Part shown: positions 1 through 11,167 of the stretch, in pieces
Position numbering within the stretch: position 1 is the stretch's first letter
How the letters are laid out: every line of letters starts with the position of its first letter
Assembly (NCBI GenBank): GCA_964019055.1
Contig: OZ025213.1
Span: forward strand, 3,124,722-3,188,721
Reading direction: 5' to 3'
Length of the DNA: 64,000 nucleotides
From: Anthopleura xanthogrammica
Lineage: Eukaryota; Cnidaria; Anthozoa; Actiniaria; Actiniidae
Notes under the pieces: generated by a model
Seen by the model: the letters and a program-made list of their open reading frames with translations, nothing else
Told to the model about the DNA's origin: nothing
The model's database searches: none
Translations under genes and position numbers: made by a program

Positions 1-3000
1 TGCGAGTGGACGATATCCAGTTAGACCATTTCTTATCATTTATTACAAGCCCACACGTTATCCAAGACCTCCCCTTTGGCCAGCGCTATTTACATCTCAG
101 CAACGGAAAAGTCATAGAAACACCTAATGTGATCAGATCGATGATCCCTCAACGCATAGTAGACCAGTACAGCCAGTTTTGTGTAGAGAGCAACTTTACT
201 CCATTTAGTGAATCTACGATGCTACGCATACTATCATCCTGTTCTGCATCGGTACGGAAATCGCTACAGGGATTAGATTACTTTACAGCAGAGGGAGCAA
301 AAGCTATTGATGATTTGGTTTCCATCGCTGAAAAACTTGGTGATTGTGGACAAAACAGGCAATGGGTTCAAAAATGTGGACAGTCGCTGAAAGAAGGAAA
401 GCAATATCTTAAAGCAGACTACAAGGTAATACGTTTGTAACAATAGTATTCGTTTTGTTAGCTAATGACACTCACTACGTACCATTGCCATCAAATCTTA
501 GTGGCCACAAAAGTGCAGAAAGAGAGCTGAAACTGTGCTCGAGGTCATAAAAACGAACAGAGACCGCAAACCGAGTCCCCTTCCGTCAATATAGGTAAAT
601 AATATCCTCGACTTTGTCTCTCTTTCACCGATATTCAATTCGCCTTTGTCGAAAATTGTTAAATAGAAAACAAAGGATTTGGTACGCAATGGCACTAGTT
701 ACTGTACGCATAAATAGTACAAGAAACAAAGGGAGAACTGATTATACTTTATTGATTGAGAAGACTGAAAACAAATTATTAAATGCAAACACAAAGGAGG
801 GTAAAAAACAAAACAGAAAATATCCAAACTAGGTACTAGTAAGATATAAAACTAGAAAGATAAGATAGATAACAAATAAGCGAGAAATGATAATATGAAT
901 GAATTCTACTAAATGTTTCTCTCCCTTTTTTAGATACACGTTACCGACAACTCCAGTGTTCCAGACCATTGTAGAGTTTACGCTCTAAGTGATGCAAACG
1001 ATAAGCAACTCAGTGTTGAGTGTGATCATGCTCATGATAAAAGCTGTTCCTCTTGTGATGATCTAAAGGTGACAATACAGGAGATCAAGTCTTCACTGGA
1101 CAACGCTCAATTGACCGACGAAGAACGCGACAATTTGACGTATTTGTACCGACAGGCTGTGCAGGCAGTTGATGCATGGAAAGCTCACCAGTTGAGAACG
1201 ACGCAGCAAGACAAAGCACGGACCGACCTCTTAGACGAATTGAACGAATCGAGCATATTGATTACTCTAGATTGGGCCATGAAATTCCTCCCTCAAAAAT
1301 ACCGCGAGACGCAACTGATTGGTTTGCCAAGAGAGGAATCTCATGGCATATCAGCGTTGTTGTCCGTAAGATCACAGGCAAGCTTCAGCACCAAGTGTTC
1401 GTACATATTTGCGAGAACTGCAGCCAAGAAACTGATGACGTCCTACTAATTGTCGAACATTTGCTGTGCGCATTAAAAGAAAGCCACCCCGAAATCGAGA
1501 AAGCCTTTCTCCGAGCTGATAACGCAGGCTGCTACCACAGTGTTGCCATGTTGTCAGCCTGTCATCTAATGGAATCAACTGGAATAAAAATTCAAAGATT
1601 TGACTTCAGTGATCCACAGGGGGGAAAAGGTGCTTGTGACCGAAAAGCCGCGACCATTAAAGCCCATGTGCGTCGGTACATCAACGAAGGCAACGACGTG
1701 CTGACAGCTTCCCAATTAAAAGAGGCAATGCTATCATTTGGTGGTGTCCATGGTGTTAGAGTCGCATTGGTAGACTTGGGAGGACAGCACAGAACATCAG
1801 CAGAGGATAAGATTGAAGGAGTTAGTACCCTCAATAACTTCTCCTACGAGAAAAGGGGTTTGGTGACATGGAAATCGTACAAGATCGGTGAAGGAAATGT
1901 TATACCATGGTCGAATTTAAAAGGTAAAACTGTTAGATAGCAAAGCAGTACATAGTGCGCATACATTACTTTTATTCAGATAATGTTACAAGAGAACCAA
2001 ACCATAAAATAAGATCACACAAGGAAGACAATCTATGTATAGACCGAATCAAAATATGGCGACCTGCTATTGCTCTTGACTGACTAGCCTCGTGATCATG
2101 TTCGAACACAATAGAGCTTTTACTTTTATTAGAGGTAAGGCCAGGCAAGAACAATAGTTATCAAAATCGGGCTCAATTTTTCGATTCGAGGTATGTGCTA
2201 TGTGAGATATTAATTTGTTTATAATTAGTCCACAGCTGCTTGTCCCAGAATATCCTCACAAGCTCTAATTTCACTGCTGGTGAATTTGTGGATATCACCC
2301 CTAGAGTATCTGACAGCAAACCACTTGGACAGAAGGAAAAAGTAACAATAGAGCAACAACAGCTATCTGAAAGCCAACTTTACTCTTGTCCAATTGATGG
2401 TTGTGTGTGTACGTTCCAGCGCCATACCAATCTAGAGCATCACATCCTGTATGGAAAGTGTAAGTTTGTCGAAGAAAGACACGCCCTTCTTGACAAAGCC
2501 AAGATTCTTTACAGGGAAAAGCTCCTGGAAGGAACGAGTAAGCAGCCAAGTATAGCCGGCGATGCTCCATCAAGTGCTCCAACAGAGAAGCTTTTACAAG
2601 GATGGGCATTAAAAACATCAAAAAAGAAAGGACGCTTTACCATCAACCAAAGACAGTACCTCGACGACAAGTTTAAGATCGGACAACAAAGTGGCCATAA
2701 AGCAGACCCTGAACAGGTCTCAATCGACATGAGACACGCCAAAAATGATGACGGGAAGCGTAGATTTACAGTGGAAGAGTTTTTATCAGCCAAACAGATA
2801 AAGTCATATTTCTCAAGAACATCTGCGAAGTTACGAAATGTAGATAACGACGCAGATTTACAAGCCATTGCAGATCAAACCGAATACTCTCGTACTCGTG
2901 AAGCCATTATCCAAGAATGCCGAATCACCCACCCAATCACTTACGACACACATAACATCTGTAATTTGTATGCCACTAACAAACTTCGCAAGTTTAATGT

Positions 3001-3133
3001 AGCAATGCTGCATTTGGTATGTGAGTATTTCAGAATCGACGTTCGACACCTGTCAGGAACGCGATTCAAAGCACCTTATCTTCAATTAATATCTGAGCGT
3101 GTGGAATCATGTCCTTGTAGATTGAGCAGTTGA
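1..3133 (+). pseudogene. Transposase-like C2H2 zinc-finger gene, 5'-partial and frameshifted
   Basis: Three exons: <3-425, 934-1923 and 2229-3133, joined in phases 0 and 1; all junctions are GT/AG. The reading frame runs off the left edge. Exon 2 encodes a region with 'LDWAMKFLP', then (after a frame change) 'DWFAKRG', 'LRADNAGCYHS' and 'DPQGGKGACDRKAA'. These acidic blocks resemble an RNase H-fold/DDE transposase core, which is inference. Exon 3 holds a C2H2-like finger (CPIDGC, then HTNLEHH) and a C-terminal module rich in basic residues (RFTVEEFLSAKQIKSYFSR). From memory this architecture belongs to a multicopy, uncharacterised family of cnidarian genomes. The frame moves from 1 to 3 between about 1312 and 1317, consistent with one lost base in an A run. 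Either the copy is broken or this is a sequence error. It could also be a domesticated gene. Confidence 0.6.
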
Positions 3134-5395
3134 GTTACCATCACATTCACAATGAACACCAAACGTCAACATTGACCACGTGTTTTGCATTTTTCTGCTG
3201 TGTTTACTAATCGTCCTTCAAGATTTTAAACGATTAATTTAATTCTCTTGTGCGTAAAGACATAACTATTTAATTGGAAGTTTCGCGCATTTATTTTAAA
3301 GCAAAACTCAATTAAGTCGATCAGACTTTTGGTGGTATTTTTTCTTTGTTTTTGTTTTAGTTGTTTGATGCTAAAATTCACCAATATCGATCCGTTCAGT
3401 AGCGTTCCCGCATTTTCCGCATGATCTCAAAAGGTCTCTCACATAAGTTGGAAATATTTTGCATTTTAATTAAACAGACCATTTCACGGTTCTCGTCAAT
3501 CAACCTCAGCCTCGATAGCGTGTAATTTATTCTTTACAATTTGACTAAAGCCCGTGGAATTGTTAAGTGTTTCAATTGTTTGATGTGTACATTCCATAAA
3601 TTATCGTGAGCTGTAGTCAAATTCTAAAGAATATATATTACACACTATTGAGGCTGAGGTTGATCGACGACAGTAATTATATTACTTATTTTGCATAATA
3701 TAAATGTTCTGGCTCAATAAAAGATACTAATGAATAGAAATATACAATCCATTAAGATGTATTCAATTCTAATGAAAATTTTGATTTTATACAATACAAT
3801 ATATTATATTATCAACATTTGAAAACATTTGAAAACGTCAAAATAAACTCAAATGAACTCTCGGGATTCCTGTGTGTCACGCTTTCTCGATATCCCCCGC
3901 GACGCCATGTCGTGTTGACATGTGATGTTTATGTCCCTAGTTTTATAGCAGTTTAGCTTTAGTATCTGGGGGAATTCTTTTATAAAAAGAACTTCTATGG
4001 AACTGAAACACTCTTTCAATCTCCACTTGAAATGCTAAACGATGGATTGCTATTCGACACGAAGACTTTGGAGAGGAGTAGAATTATCACTTTACCAATG
4101 TTTACTTCACGGGATATGCGAGTTTTCAACTGTCACAAATGATCGCTGTAAACGGCATTTTCAGGTAAAACACTCAAAAACTCACAAAATAATTCCTTCA
4201 GTTGTGTTCTAACTTTGTTTTAGGCAAAAACAGATTGTGAGAAGTAGGTTAAACGTTTTTTTGTTTAGCTTTGACGGATTTGGTACAACTGATGTTTGTT
4301 GTGAAACAAGTGTGTTTTGACCTCAAGGTCACTTACGTTTGGTGTTCTAAAATATTTTCTTTTAAGTAGCCCAAAAATTTTATTGCAGAATTTTGAAGAA
4401 GAAACAATGATCTTTCACTGGGATATCATGTCATTCATCGAAGCAGATGTCCAATTGGGGATTTTTGCTTCTGAACTTACGATATTTTGGATTGCTTGAA
4501 AATCGGCAAAATAAGCATAACTTAAAAAATCGCTAAAATATTTAATTTTCAATAAAATCGTACAAATGAACTACGAATCAACACAGTGTTATCTACTCTT
4601 TTAAGACTCTAGTTTAGATTTTTGACAAAGTTTGATTCGGAGTTGCAATCGAGCTCCAAGTGACCCACTGTATGGAGCGTGTGAAACGGGTCCGTCGGAA
4701 CTCAAATCGAAAATCTTGCATTTCTTCTAAACTAAAAATCCTAGCGAACTGAGAGTTAGATATTTCGAATTAGCTCATCCATACCTATGTTCTGACAAAG
4801 TTTGAAGAATTTCGATTTTTCCATCTTGCACACGTTTGGTCGGCATTTACAGACAGTCGCTCTTAAGCTCTAAAGATTTGGGCAGGTTTCACACCTCGTT
4901 AAGACATCTGTCAACAGAGAGATACCACCAGCCAACCAAAAACAAGGAACAACGTACGGGACCAACGGAGTGTTGACAAACACTTCGAACTACGCGGGAA
5001 ATCATCTAAAAATCAAACACTTCGTTTCTCTGGTAAACTTTTAATAAGGACACAAAACGAATGCAGAATTCACAAAGGTATCGAAAGCATAGCGTATTCA
5101 AAACGAAAAAGAAATCAGAAAGCGCCAGAGTTTTGAAGCGTGGTAGGACACGAATTTCATCACGCGGGAAAATCGAAAGAGTAACCGACTCAAGTATAAT
5201 AGGATTAACGAGGATCACGATGCCTTCGGTTTTAATTTACTTTCCCTTCAAATCATGTTTTTTTAAAATAACTAACAAACTTTCAAAAATTTCGAAACAA
5301 TTTTTGTTCAAAAAGAAAGATTAATATAACAATTTTGAATTAGTGAAATAATTTTTTTTTTAGAAACATTTTACCCGCGAAGGTCTCCAGTAACC
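3134..5395. other. Intergenic stretch without a supported gene
   Basis: Apart from the foldback element at 3492-3670, I see only AT-rich sequence and short open frames with no recognisable domain. Possible polyA signal AATAAA near 3717 for the gene on the left. Confidence 0.5.
3492..3670. mobile_element. MITE-like foldback element (~180 bp)
   Basis: Left arm starts TCGTCAATCAACCTCAGCC and the right arm ends with its near-exact reverse complement (...GAGGTTGATCGACGA). Pairing extends about 55 bp inward with a few mismatches. No open frame, so a non-autonomous DNA transposon relic is likely. Confidence 0.65.
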
Positions 5396-5564
5396 TTAAG
5401 TTAGTTATAAATTTTATTTCAGTGTCATGATCTGGAAAATGAAGGGGAGCGTGACCACTATATCATCTATTGCATTACGTATATAATTAGATTACACAAC
5501 CGCTGACACGATAAAATTGGATCGCGGGAGGGTATCATACATCGCCAGGGATAAATTGACGACC
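5396..5564. repeat. Long direct repeat, copy 1 (partner 57463-57628)
   Basis: About 166 bp matches 57463-57628 with one 3-bp indel and roughly two substitutions. It ends 29 bp before the ATG of the NHL gene, so it probably lies in that gene's promoter or 5' UTR. It contains an acceptor-like TTATTTCAG. Confidence 0.8.
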
Positions 5565-5592
5565 CCCTCGGGACTCCATCCCAGCTAGGAAA

Positions 5593-7293
5593 ATGGCGGA
5601 GGTAGCTGCTGTCAGCCTTAAAGCTCTGACTCTTGCCAGTAAATTGATAGAAGATAAAATACGAGGACAGATTCTGAGTGAATTGAAGGACAGTGATGTA
5701 TCTGGGCAGCAATTACGGGAATTTATTCTTCGAGATCTTGAAGAAATTAAAGAGAAGCTCGATGGTTTGTCAAGAGTGGATTTGCTGACCAGCTTAAATT
5801 TCTTTAGAGATGGCATTATATTACATCAAGAATATCTTAAAAGATCCTCCTACCAAGAAAAAAATGATGATAAGTCTGTTCCTGCCTCCTTTCTTGCTAG
5901 TCAACTGGCCACGGTTGGCATTTCTGCGACAGATTCCGAATACATCCCAAAGGAAGAGGGAACAGAAGCGTTCTTAGTCGAAGCAAAAACCAAATTCCAA
6001 AAGTCTTCTGATCATGCAGTAAAAGCCATCAGCAACGAAGCTCTTAAACCGATTGATCGTATATTTGCAGCAAGGCTTAGGATTATTGCTACAATACTTG
6101 AGCATATTGACAATACAGAACTGCCTTTAGTTCTTTGCAAAAGCTATTTGAAACAGGTGAACTGTATGCCTGAAGTTGTCAACAACATTATTGTTCAGTT
6201 TGGCACTCACACTATCTCTTCCTTTAGAAAAATCTTCAATGCCAATGAAAGACAAGACTTCATTTGGTCTGTGATATCACTCAATCGTCTACTGTGGAAT
6301 TATGCTCATGTGTGTGAAGTTGATGGGTCGTATTATTTGGATTGGCCACTGATTGACCTTGGTGAGGATGGTCAACTCCATCCTGTACTTGACAGACATG
6401 CTAGAGAATCTTTTTACTGGTCACTTACTCCTGAACCCAACACGACTGATGACGAGAAGGATGATGTTCATCTGAATTGCCCCCAAGGGATTGCAGTTGC
6501 ATCCAATGGAAATTTCATCATTGCAGATACTTGTAATCATGGTATCAAGGTGTTTTCTTGCAATGGCAAACACTTGTTGTCTTGTGAGGTACCATTTGTG
6601 AATTATAAAGAAACTTCATCTGGACATATAGATGGTATCAACTTTTGGCCTAGGTGTGTTGCCGTTAGCGAGGAAAACATGATCTATGCTGGGTCATCCA
6701 GGGGAAGAAGGGAAGACGCACCCATGCAAGCTGAGATAGTTGCTTTTAATGAAAAGGGTGAATTATTGAGGTGCTTTGGAAAGGACATATTTAATAGTGA
6801 AACTATCCTGACCAGCATGGTAATTGATCAAGATGGCCGTCTTCTTGTCACTGATGATAGCACTAATTGTATCCATGTATTCAGCCTGGATGGCCAGTAT
6901 CGGTCAAGAATAGGAGAATGGGAGCTTCATGAAGACTATTCACACATCACAGTAACAAACAATGGACATATTCTTGTCACACACTGGGATCATGTAAGAA
7001 TATATGATCATGATGGTAAATTTGCTTCAAAATATGTCACAAAGGATTATGGCCTACCACTAGCTGGAATTGCATTTGATGCTGACAGAGAATACACTTA
7101 TGTACTCTGTAAGGCATACAAGCATCTTGATAAATACAACAAACCAAATATACAGATTTATGATAAGGAATGGGATTTGAAAGGAGTAATAAGCCTTCCC
7201 AAGGCATTTCGCTCTAGTAAAGGTATGGCTGTGACAATCACAGGCTTCGTTGGTGTTCTTAATGTAGATGCAAATGAAGTGATTGTAATTTAA
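5593..7293 (+). CDS. NHL-repeat protein, single exon (566 aa)
   Basis: Uninterrupted 566-codon frame whose first ATG has good context (aaaATGGCG). Residues 1-110 are predicted helical, rich in E/K/L, with no RING or B-box. Residues 110-270 are also mainly helical. From about residue 295 to the end there are NHL-type beta-propeller blades: 'LNCPQGIAVASNGNFIIADT', then blades around 'FWPRCVAVSEENMIYAGSS', 'TSMVIDQDGRLLVTDDSTN' and 'HITVTNNGHILVTHWD'. NHL propellers usually bind RNA or protein, for example in TRIM-NHL proteins. Without the TRIM module the function here is open. Lack of introns in an intron-rich neighbourhood suggests a retrocopy or a lineage-expanded family. The 5' flank carries the long repeat shared with 57463. 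Confidence 0.85.
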   Translation: MAEVAAVSLKALTLASKLIEDKIRGQILSELKDSDVSGQQLREFILRDLEEIKEKLDGLSRVDLLTSLNFFRDGIILHQEYLKRSSYQEKNDDKSVPASFLASQLATVGISATDSEYIPKEEGTEAFLVEAKTKFQKSSDHAVKAISNEALKPIDRIFAARLRIIATILEHIDNTELPLVLCKSYLKQVNCMPEVVNNIIVQFGTHTISSFRKIFNANERQDFIWSVISLNRLLWNYAHVCEVDGSYYLDWPLIDLGEDGQLHPVLDRHARESFYWSLTPEPNTTDDEKDDVHLNCPQGIAVASNGNFIIADTCNHGIKVFSCNGKHLLSCEVPFVNYKETSSGHIDGINFWPRCVAVSEENMIYAGSSRGRREDAPMQAEIVAFNEKGELLRCFGKDIFNSETILTSMVIDQDGRLLVTDDSTNCIHVFSLDGQYRSRIGEWELHEDYSHITVTNNGHILVTHWDHVRIYDHDGKFASKYVTKDYGLPLAGIAFDADREYTYVLCKAYKHLDKYNKPNIQIYDKEWDLKGVISLPKAFRSSKGMAVTITGFVGVLNVDANEVIVI

Positions 7294-8150
7294 TAGTTAT
7301 GGTAAAATATAGTGGTCTCTGATACAATAATGAAGTTTAGCTTCGTTACAGTTTTGTGCTATGATTCCTAAACGTTTTTGAGAAGACATTTTTTAAATTT
7401 ATATACTATGACAACTTGATAAATACAACAAACCCATCAGGGACTCAGATTTGTTTTCTGAGTTCCCTATTGCTGGGACACACTAAATAATTTCATTAAT
7501 GTCATTGTATCCAGCGAAAATTATTCTATACCTATAATATATTTTTATTTTCTAAATTTACGGTATATGCCATCATGTGCCTTTTTGCAATTTTTTCTTT
7601 GTAGATAATTTATAAATAAAATCCTACTATAATCATTTAATAGATTTTTTGTAAGAGATGGATTGTTAGAGGAACACAAAGAGGTATGAAAACAATTTGT
7701 ACTGATTAGGCAATGTTCATAAAAACTCACAAAGCACTCTGGGAGACCGAGCCCTGCAAAAATGAAACAAGGAAATCAGAGGAAATACCAGAAAAAAATT
7801 ACTCTGTTATTTTTGTCTGTTGAAATACTTACATTACCATAGAAAATGTCAAAGGAAAAATTGCCAGATGAATTTTTAGAGGAGCCAAAAAAGTGTAAGT
7901 ACTTGGTTTCCCATCATGCTTTGTGCTAGAAATTCGAGCTCATGCACATTGGCTATTTTTGATTAGAAAAAACCTACTAATGGTCTATCACCAATCAAGC
8001 CCTGTGATTGGCTGAGCTACTAGGGGTCTATTAGTGATAGACCTCTAGTAGCGAAAAGCGCCAGTTTTGAAAACCCAAAAAAATATATTTAAAGCAAAAT
8101 CCAAGATTTTTTGCATCCTTTTATTGGACCGATTAGTAGGTTTTTACTAA

Positions 8151-8257
8151 AACAATTAGACCTCTCGCCCTCATGGCCTACGAGTCAATAGCCCATGAGG
8201 CCTTCGGCCTCATAGGCTATTGACTCGTAGACCATTCGGACTCGAGGACTAATTGTT
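8151..8257. repeat. Long hairpin (107 bp)
   Basis: Arms run from AACAATTAG to CTAATTGTT. The inner part CTACGAGTCAATAGCC pairs perfectly with GGCTATTGACTCGTAG around a GGCCTTCGGCC core. Probably a MITE relic. Confidence 0.7.
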
Positions 8258-8405
8258 AATTAATTTATTTGTAATTTACTGAATATGGTGGCCTATCTTG
8301 GCCTCAAATACTAAATACATGGCCTTAAGTTTCTGGTTTTTATTGTTGTCTTGCACTTGTTCTCACACCTACACCATCTTACAGACCTGGCAAGGGTTTT
8401 CAGGT

Positions 8406-8698
8406 CAGGGGCGGATCCAGGATTTTACAAATGGGGGTGGCTAACTCTAAAAAAATATTAAAAGGATAGGTCTAGGGTTGCGAACAACTCTTTAGGTCCA
8501 GGCAATGCAAATTTCATATCATACATTTATTATTTGTAAAATTAACTCGATATCTCGGACACCTCTAGTATATTACGGACTTTCCCCCAGCCCTTGAATG
8601 TCTGTAAGATAGAGGTTCCACTATACGTGCACCCTTTTAAACCCTGCAAAGTGGGGGGTGGCTAGCCACCCAATCCAACCCCCCAGGATCCGCCCCTG
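8406..8698. mobile_element. CAGGG-ended non-autonomous transposon with 5-bp target duplication
   Basis: Begins CAGGGGCGGATCCAGGA and ends with the inverse GGATCCGCCCCTG. It is flanked on both sides by CAGGT (8401-8405 and 8699-8703). The termini fit a hAT-type element; a 5-bp duplication fits the hAT5 subgroup rather than the usual 8 bp. Confidence 0.75.
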
Positions 8699-8989
8699 CA
8701 GGTATCTTGATATCGGAGCATTTTTAAGCCCATTATTTGAAGTTTCCGCTGATATTGCGATTACTTTTGGGTATTCAGTATTTCAGTATTACACAGTCAA
8801 ATTTTCTTATTAATTTTTTTGGTTTGACTGATCTTATAAAGTCATCTACTCTTAACATCCTTTCTCATATATCATTTTACTAAATCTCTGACACTGTATT
8901 TAAGAAGCAAAAAGTATGAGAATCATGAGAGATATTCTGGGAGATATTGTCCAGTCATAGAAATATTGAGTTTCTATAATAGTTGATTG

Positions 8990-10510
8990 ATAAAGCAATT
9001 TTATTTCTACATCATTTTCTGACTAAATTTTATAATCATTATCAAGTTAACTGTGTTAATTTTTCACAACTTTCACTAAGAATTTATCAAGCTTTTCAAA
9101 GACTTTCATTTCGTGACCATAGTTTTTCCTGGAAGGTTTTCATGGTAAAATTAATGTGATGTCATTATTGACAAAATGCTGTCGTCGCCTCTTCGCACGA
9201 CATGTGGACATCTTCAAGCCTCACTAGATCATTAGATCTGCTATTGTCATTGGTGTCCTGCAAAAAGGAAATGGTATCAACAACTGAAAAAAAGAGAAGG
9301 GTGACTCACACCACAGGGTGCCCACTTTAGATAAACGCGGAAGGCAAGATGGCGGCGACTAACGAAGGCAATGAAAAGGTGAGTGCTTTGTTTAGGGACG
9401 GACCATTAGATAGTTGATGGGGAATTGCGTAAATCCAAAAAAAAATATCGCGCAAGCTCTTAAAACTCAAAAACAATATCGAGCACGCTGTTCTGTGCGA
9501 AAAAAAATATCGAGCAAGCACAGGTAAAAGTATTGGCACGAACTTTATAAATATGTTGTGAATTCCCCTTGAATCACTGAAAATCGTATTTCCGAGGTTC
9601 TCAATTTCCAAAATATTTGGGGGGGGGGGGGGGGCATGCCCCGAAACCCCCCTACGTTAACCCGCCTTTGACGAACGTTACCCTTCTTTCCAATAAAGTT
9701 CGGTCCCTGATAATGCATAATTGCTTTGAACATCAGAATATAATACATTAGAAAAGAACTGCATGTTCAGTTTTCAATCCTGAAATTGTTTAAAAAAATT
9801 CATCTTACATGTTCATTCTTTACATGTTCAATCAATTTAAACTTCAAGTTTAGCCAAAAAGCCCATCTCTGATTGACCAATAAGTAATTTTGCCCTATGA
9901 TGATTGATAATATAAATTATTACTTACTAGATTTAAAAAAAATATTGTGCAAGGTAATGATGTTCAAAAAAAATAACGTGCATGGGGTGGGACAAAAAAC
10001 AAATATCATGCAACTAAAATTCCTGCAACCCCCCCCCCCCCCCCCCATCAATTATCTAATGGACCGTCCCTTACATGAAGTCAGTTGGCGTAATATAATT
10101 AGGGCTGGTAAAAAGATTGGCGATCGCCGCTTTTTTCGCCTATTTTGTCTAGATTACAAAAATAGTGATACTAAAACAAACTTCACACCTAATAATATTG
10201 AATTTCTTACCCCCGAGGTACTTTTGCCATTAGGGTAAAAACAAATCCTCCATAAGCAATACTTCATGTCACAGCAAAACTCTAAGCCATTTGTGACTTG
10301 CATAACGCTGTTGAGGGTGAAGACGAGAAACAGAAAACAAACCAAGCGATTCATGGTGATGATAGATAGATCAGAACAGACTAAATTGTGTACAGGCAGA
10401 CTGACAGACTGATTCGAATAAAGCTGTGTCTTTGGGACAAGCAGAGTTTAGTGTGTACTGAGTTCAACTGCAAGACTGAAGTGCAGCGCTGTTGCTTATA
10501 TAGAAAAGAT
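8990..10510 (-). CDS. Peptide gene A: secreted six-cysteine peptide precursor (78 aa)
   Basis: Two coding exons on the minus strand: 10354-10211 (144 nt, ends phase 0 at a GTAAGA donor) and 9257-9165 (93 nt, starts after TTTTTGCAG, ends TAA). Residues 1-23 are a clear signal peptide (MNRLVCFLFLVF, then a polar end at VTNG). The predicted mature part has cysteines at 27, 28, 33, 38, 69 and 77, i.e. CC-x4-C-x4-C, a long linker, then C-x7-C. A TATATAA box lies at 10496-10502, about 145 bp upstream of the ATG, and AATAAA is at 9000-9005. The stated range covers this inferred transcript unit; the CDS itself is 9165-10354. A Harbinger-like MITE sits in the intron. The fold and role (venom component, neuropeptide or defence peptide) are unknown; I do not recognise the family. 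Confidence 0.7.
9395..10070. mobile_element. PIF/Harbinger-like MITE (676 bp) in the intron of peptide gene A
   Basis: Starts GGGACGGACCATTAGATAG, continues TTGATGGGG, and ends with the inverse CCCCATCAA...GGACCGTCCC. It is flanked by TTA on both sides (9392-9394, 10071-10073), the target duplication typical of Harbinger elements. The interior has G and C homopolymer runs and no transposase. Confidence 0.75.
10496..10502 (-). promoter_or_regulatory. TATA box of peptide gene A
   Basis: Minus strand reads CTATATAAGC. Initiator-like TCAGT motifs follow at about 10477 and 10459. The 5' leader to the ATG at 10354 would be roughly 110-120 nt. Confidence 0.5.
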
Positions 10511-11167
10511 ACTTTACTTAAGAAGATATATCAGTGCCGACAGACTGCTGATATAGCTTCATAGCGGCATTAAACAAGTAGCATCTTAGAGACCGGTCAT
10601 TATTCATACTCGTTGGGGGAGGGGGTAGAGGGGTTTCTCATTCAGAGATTACCTAATCTGATCTTACCCAAAATATCTGTTATTAGTTCTCCCCAAAAAT
10701 ACACCAAAAGCTAGTATTGCGATCCTTCTTCATCCCAGTTTCTTATCATCAGTAAGAATATCATTGGGGTTTTATTTGACTTACTAAACGCATACTATAA
10801 AGACCTTTGAAACGGTGAAAACCCACGATTAAACTGAGTATCTTGATTAGCACAACATTTGAATTCTTCCGAACTCCTTTGCGCATAGAGTTCTTAAAGG
10901 TTTTGTAAAATTCACCTTTTTGATAACAAAAATGGATTGCCAAATTTCTCTGACAAAAACAATGCGAACCCCAAAATCTTCAACTGATCACCACTTCAGT
11001 GTCCCCCCCCCCCCCCCTATCCAACCACATGGAATAAACATCAGCCTGAACAATGGACACATCATTAAAATACGTCATCAATATCCCTGATCTCTTGTTT
11101 AGACTCGAAAAATCCTGAAATGTTATGATATTTTGATATTTTCGTCTCGAAAACCAGACAAATTCCG

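Larger units (their letters stand above)
7294..8989. other. Repeat-rich intergenic region
   Basis: No supported coding sequence. It holds an inverted pair around 7964-8050 (CTACTAATGGTCTATCACC against its complement), the long hairpin at 8151-8257 and the CAGGG-ended element at 8406-8698. Confidence 0.6.

Noticed and set aside
9349..9378. ATGGCGGCGACTAACGAAGG-type first exon with GTGAGT donor on the plus strand
   Set aside because: Looks like a start exon and could splice in phase 0 to 11878, but it lies within the intron of peptide gene A, inside a short segment resembling 56620-56675, and no other exon supports it.
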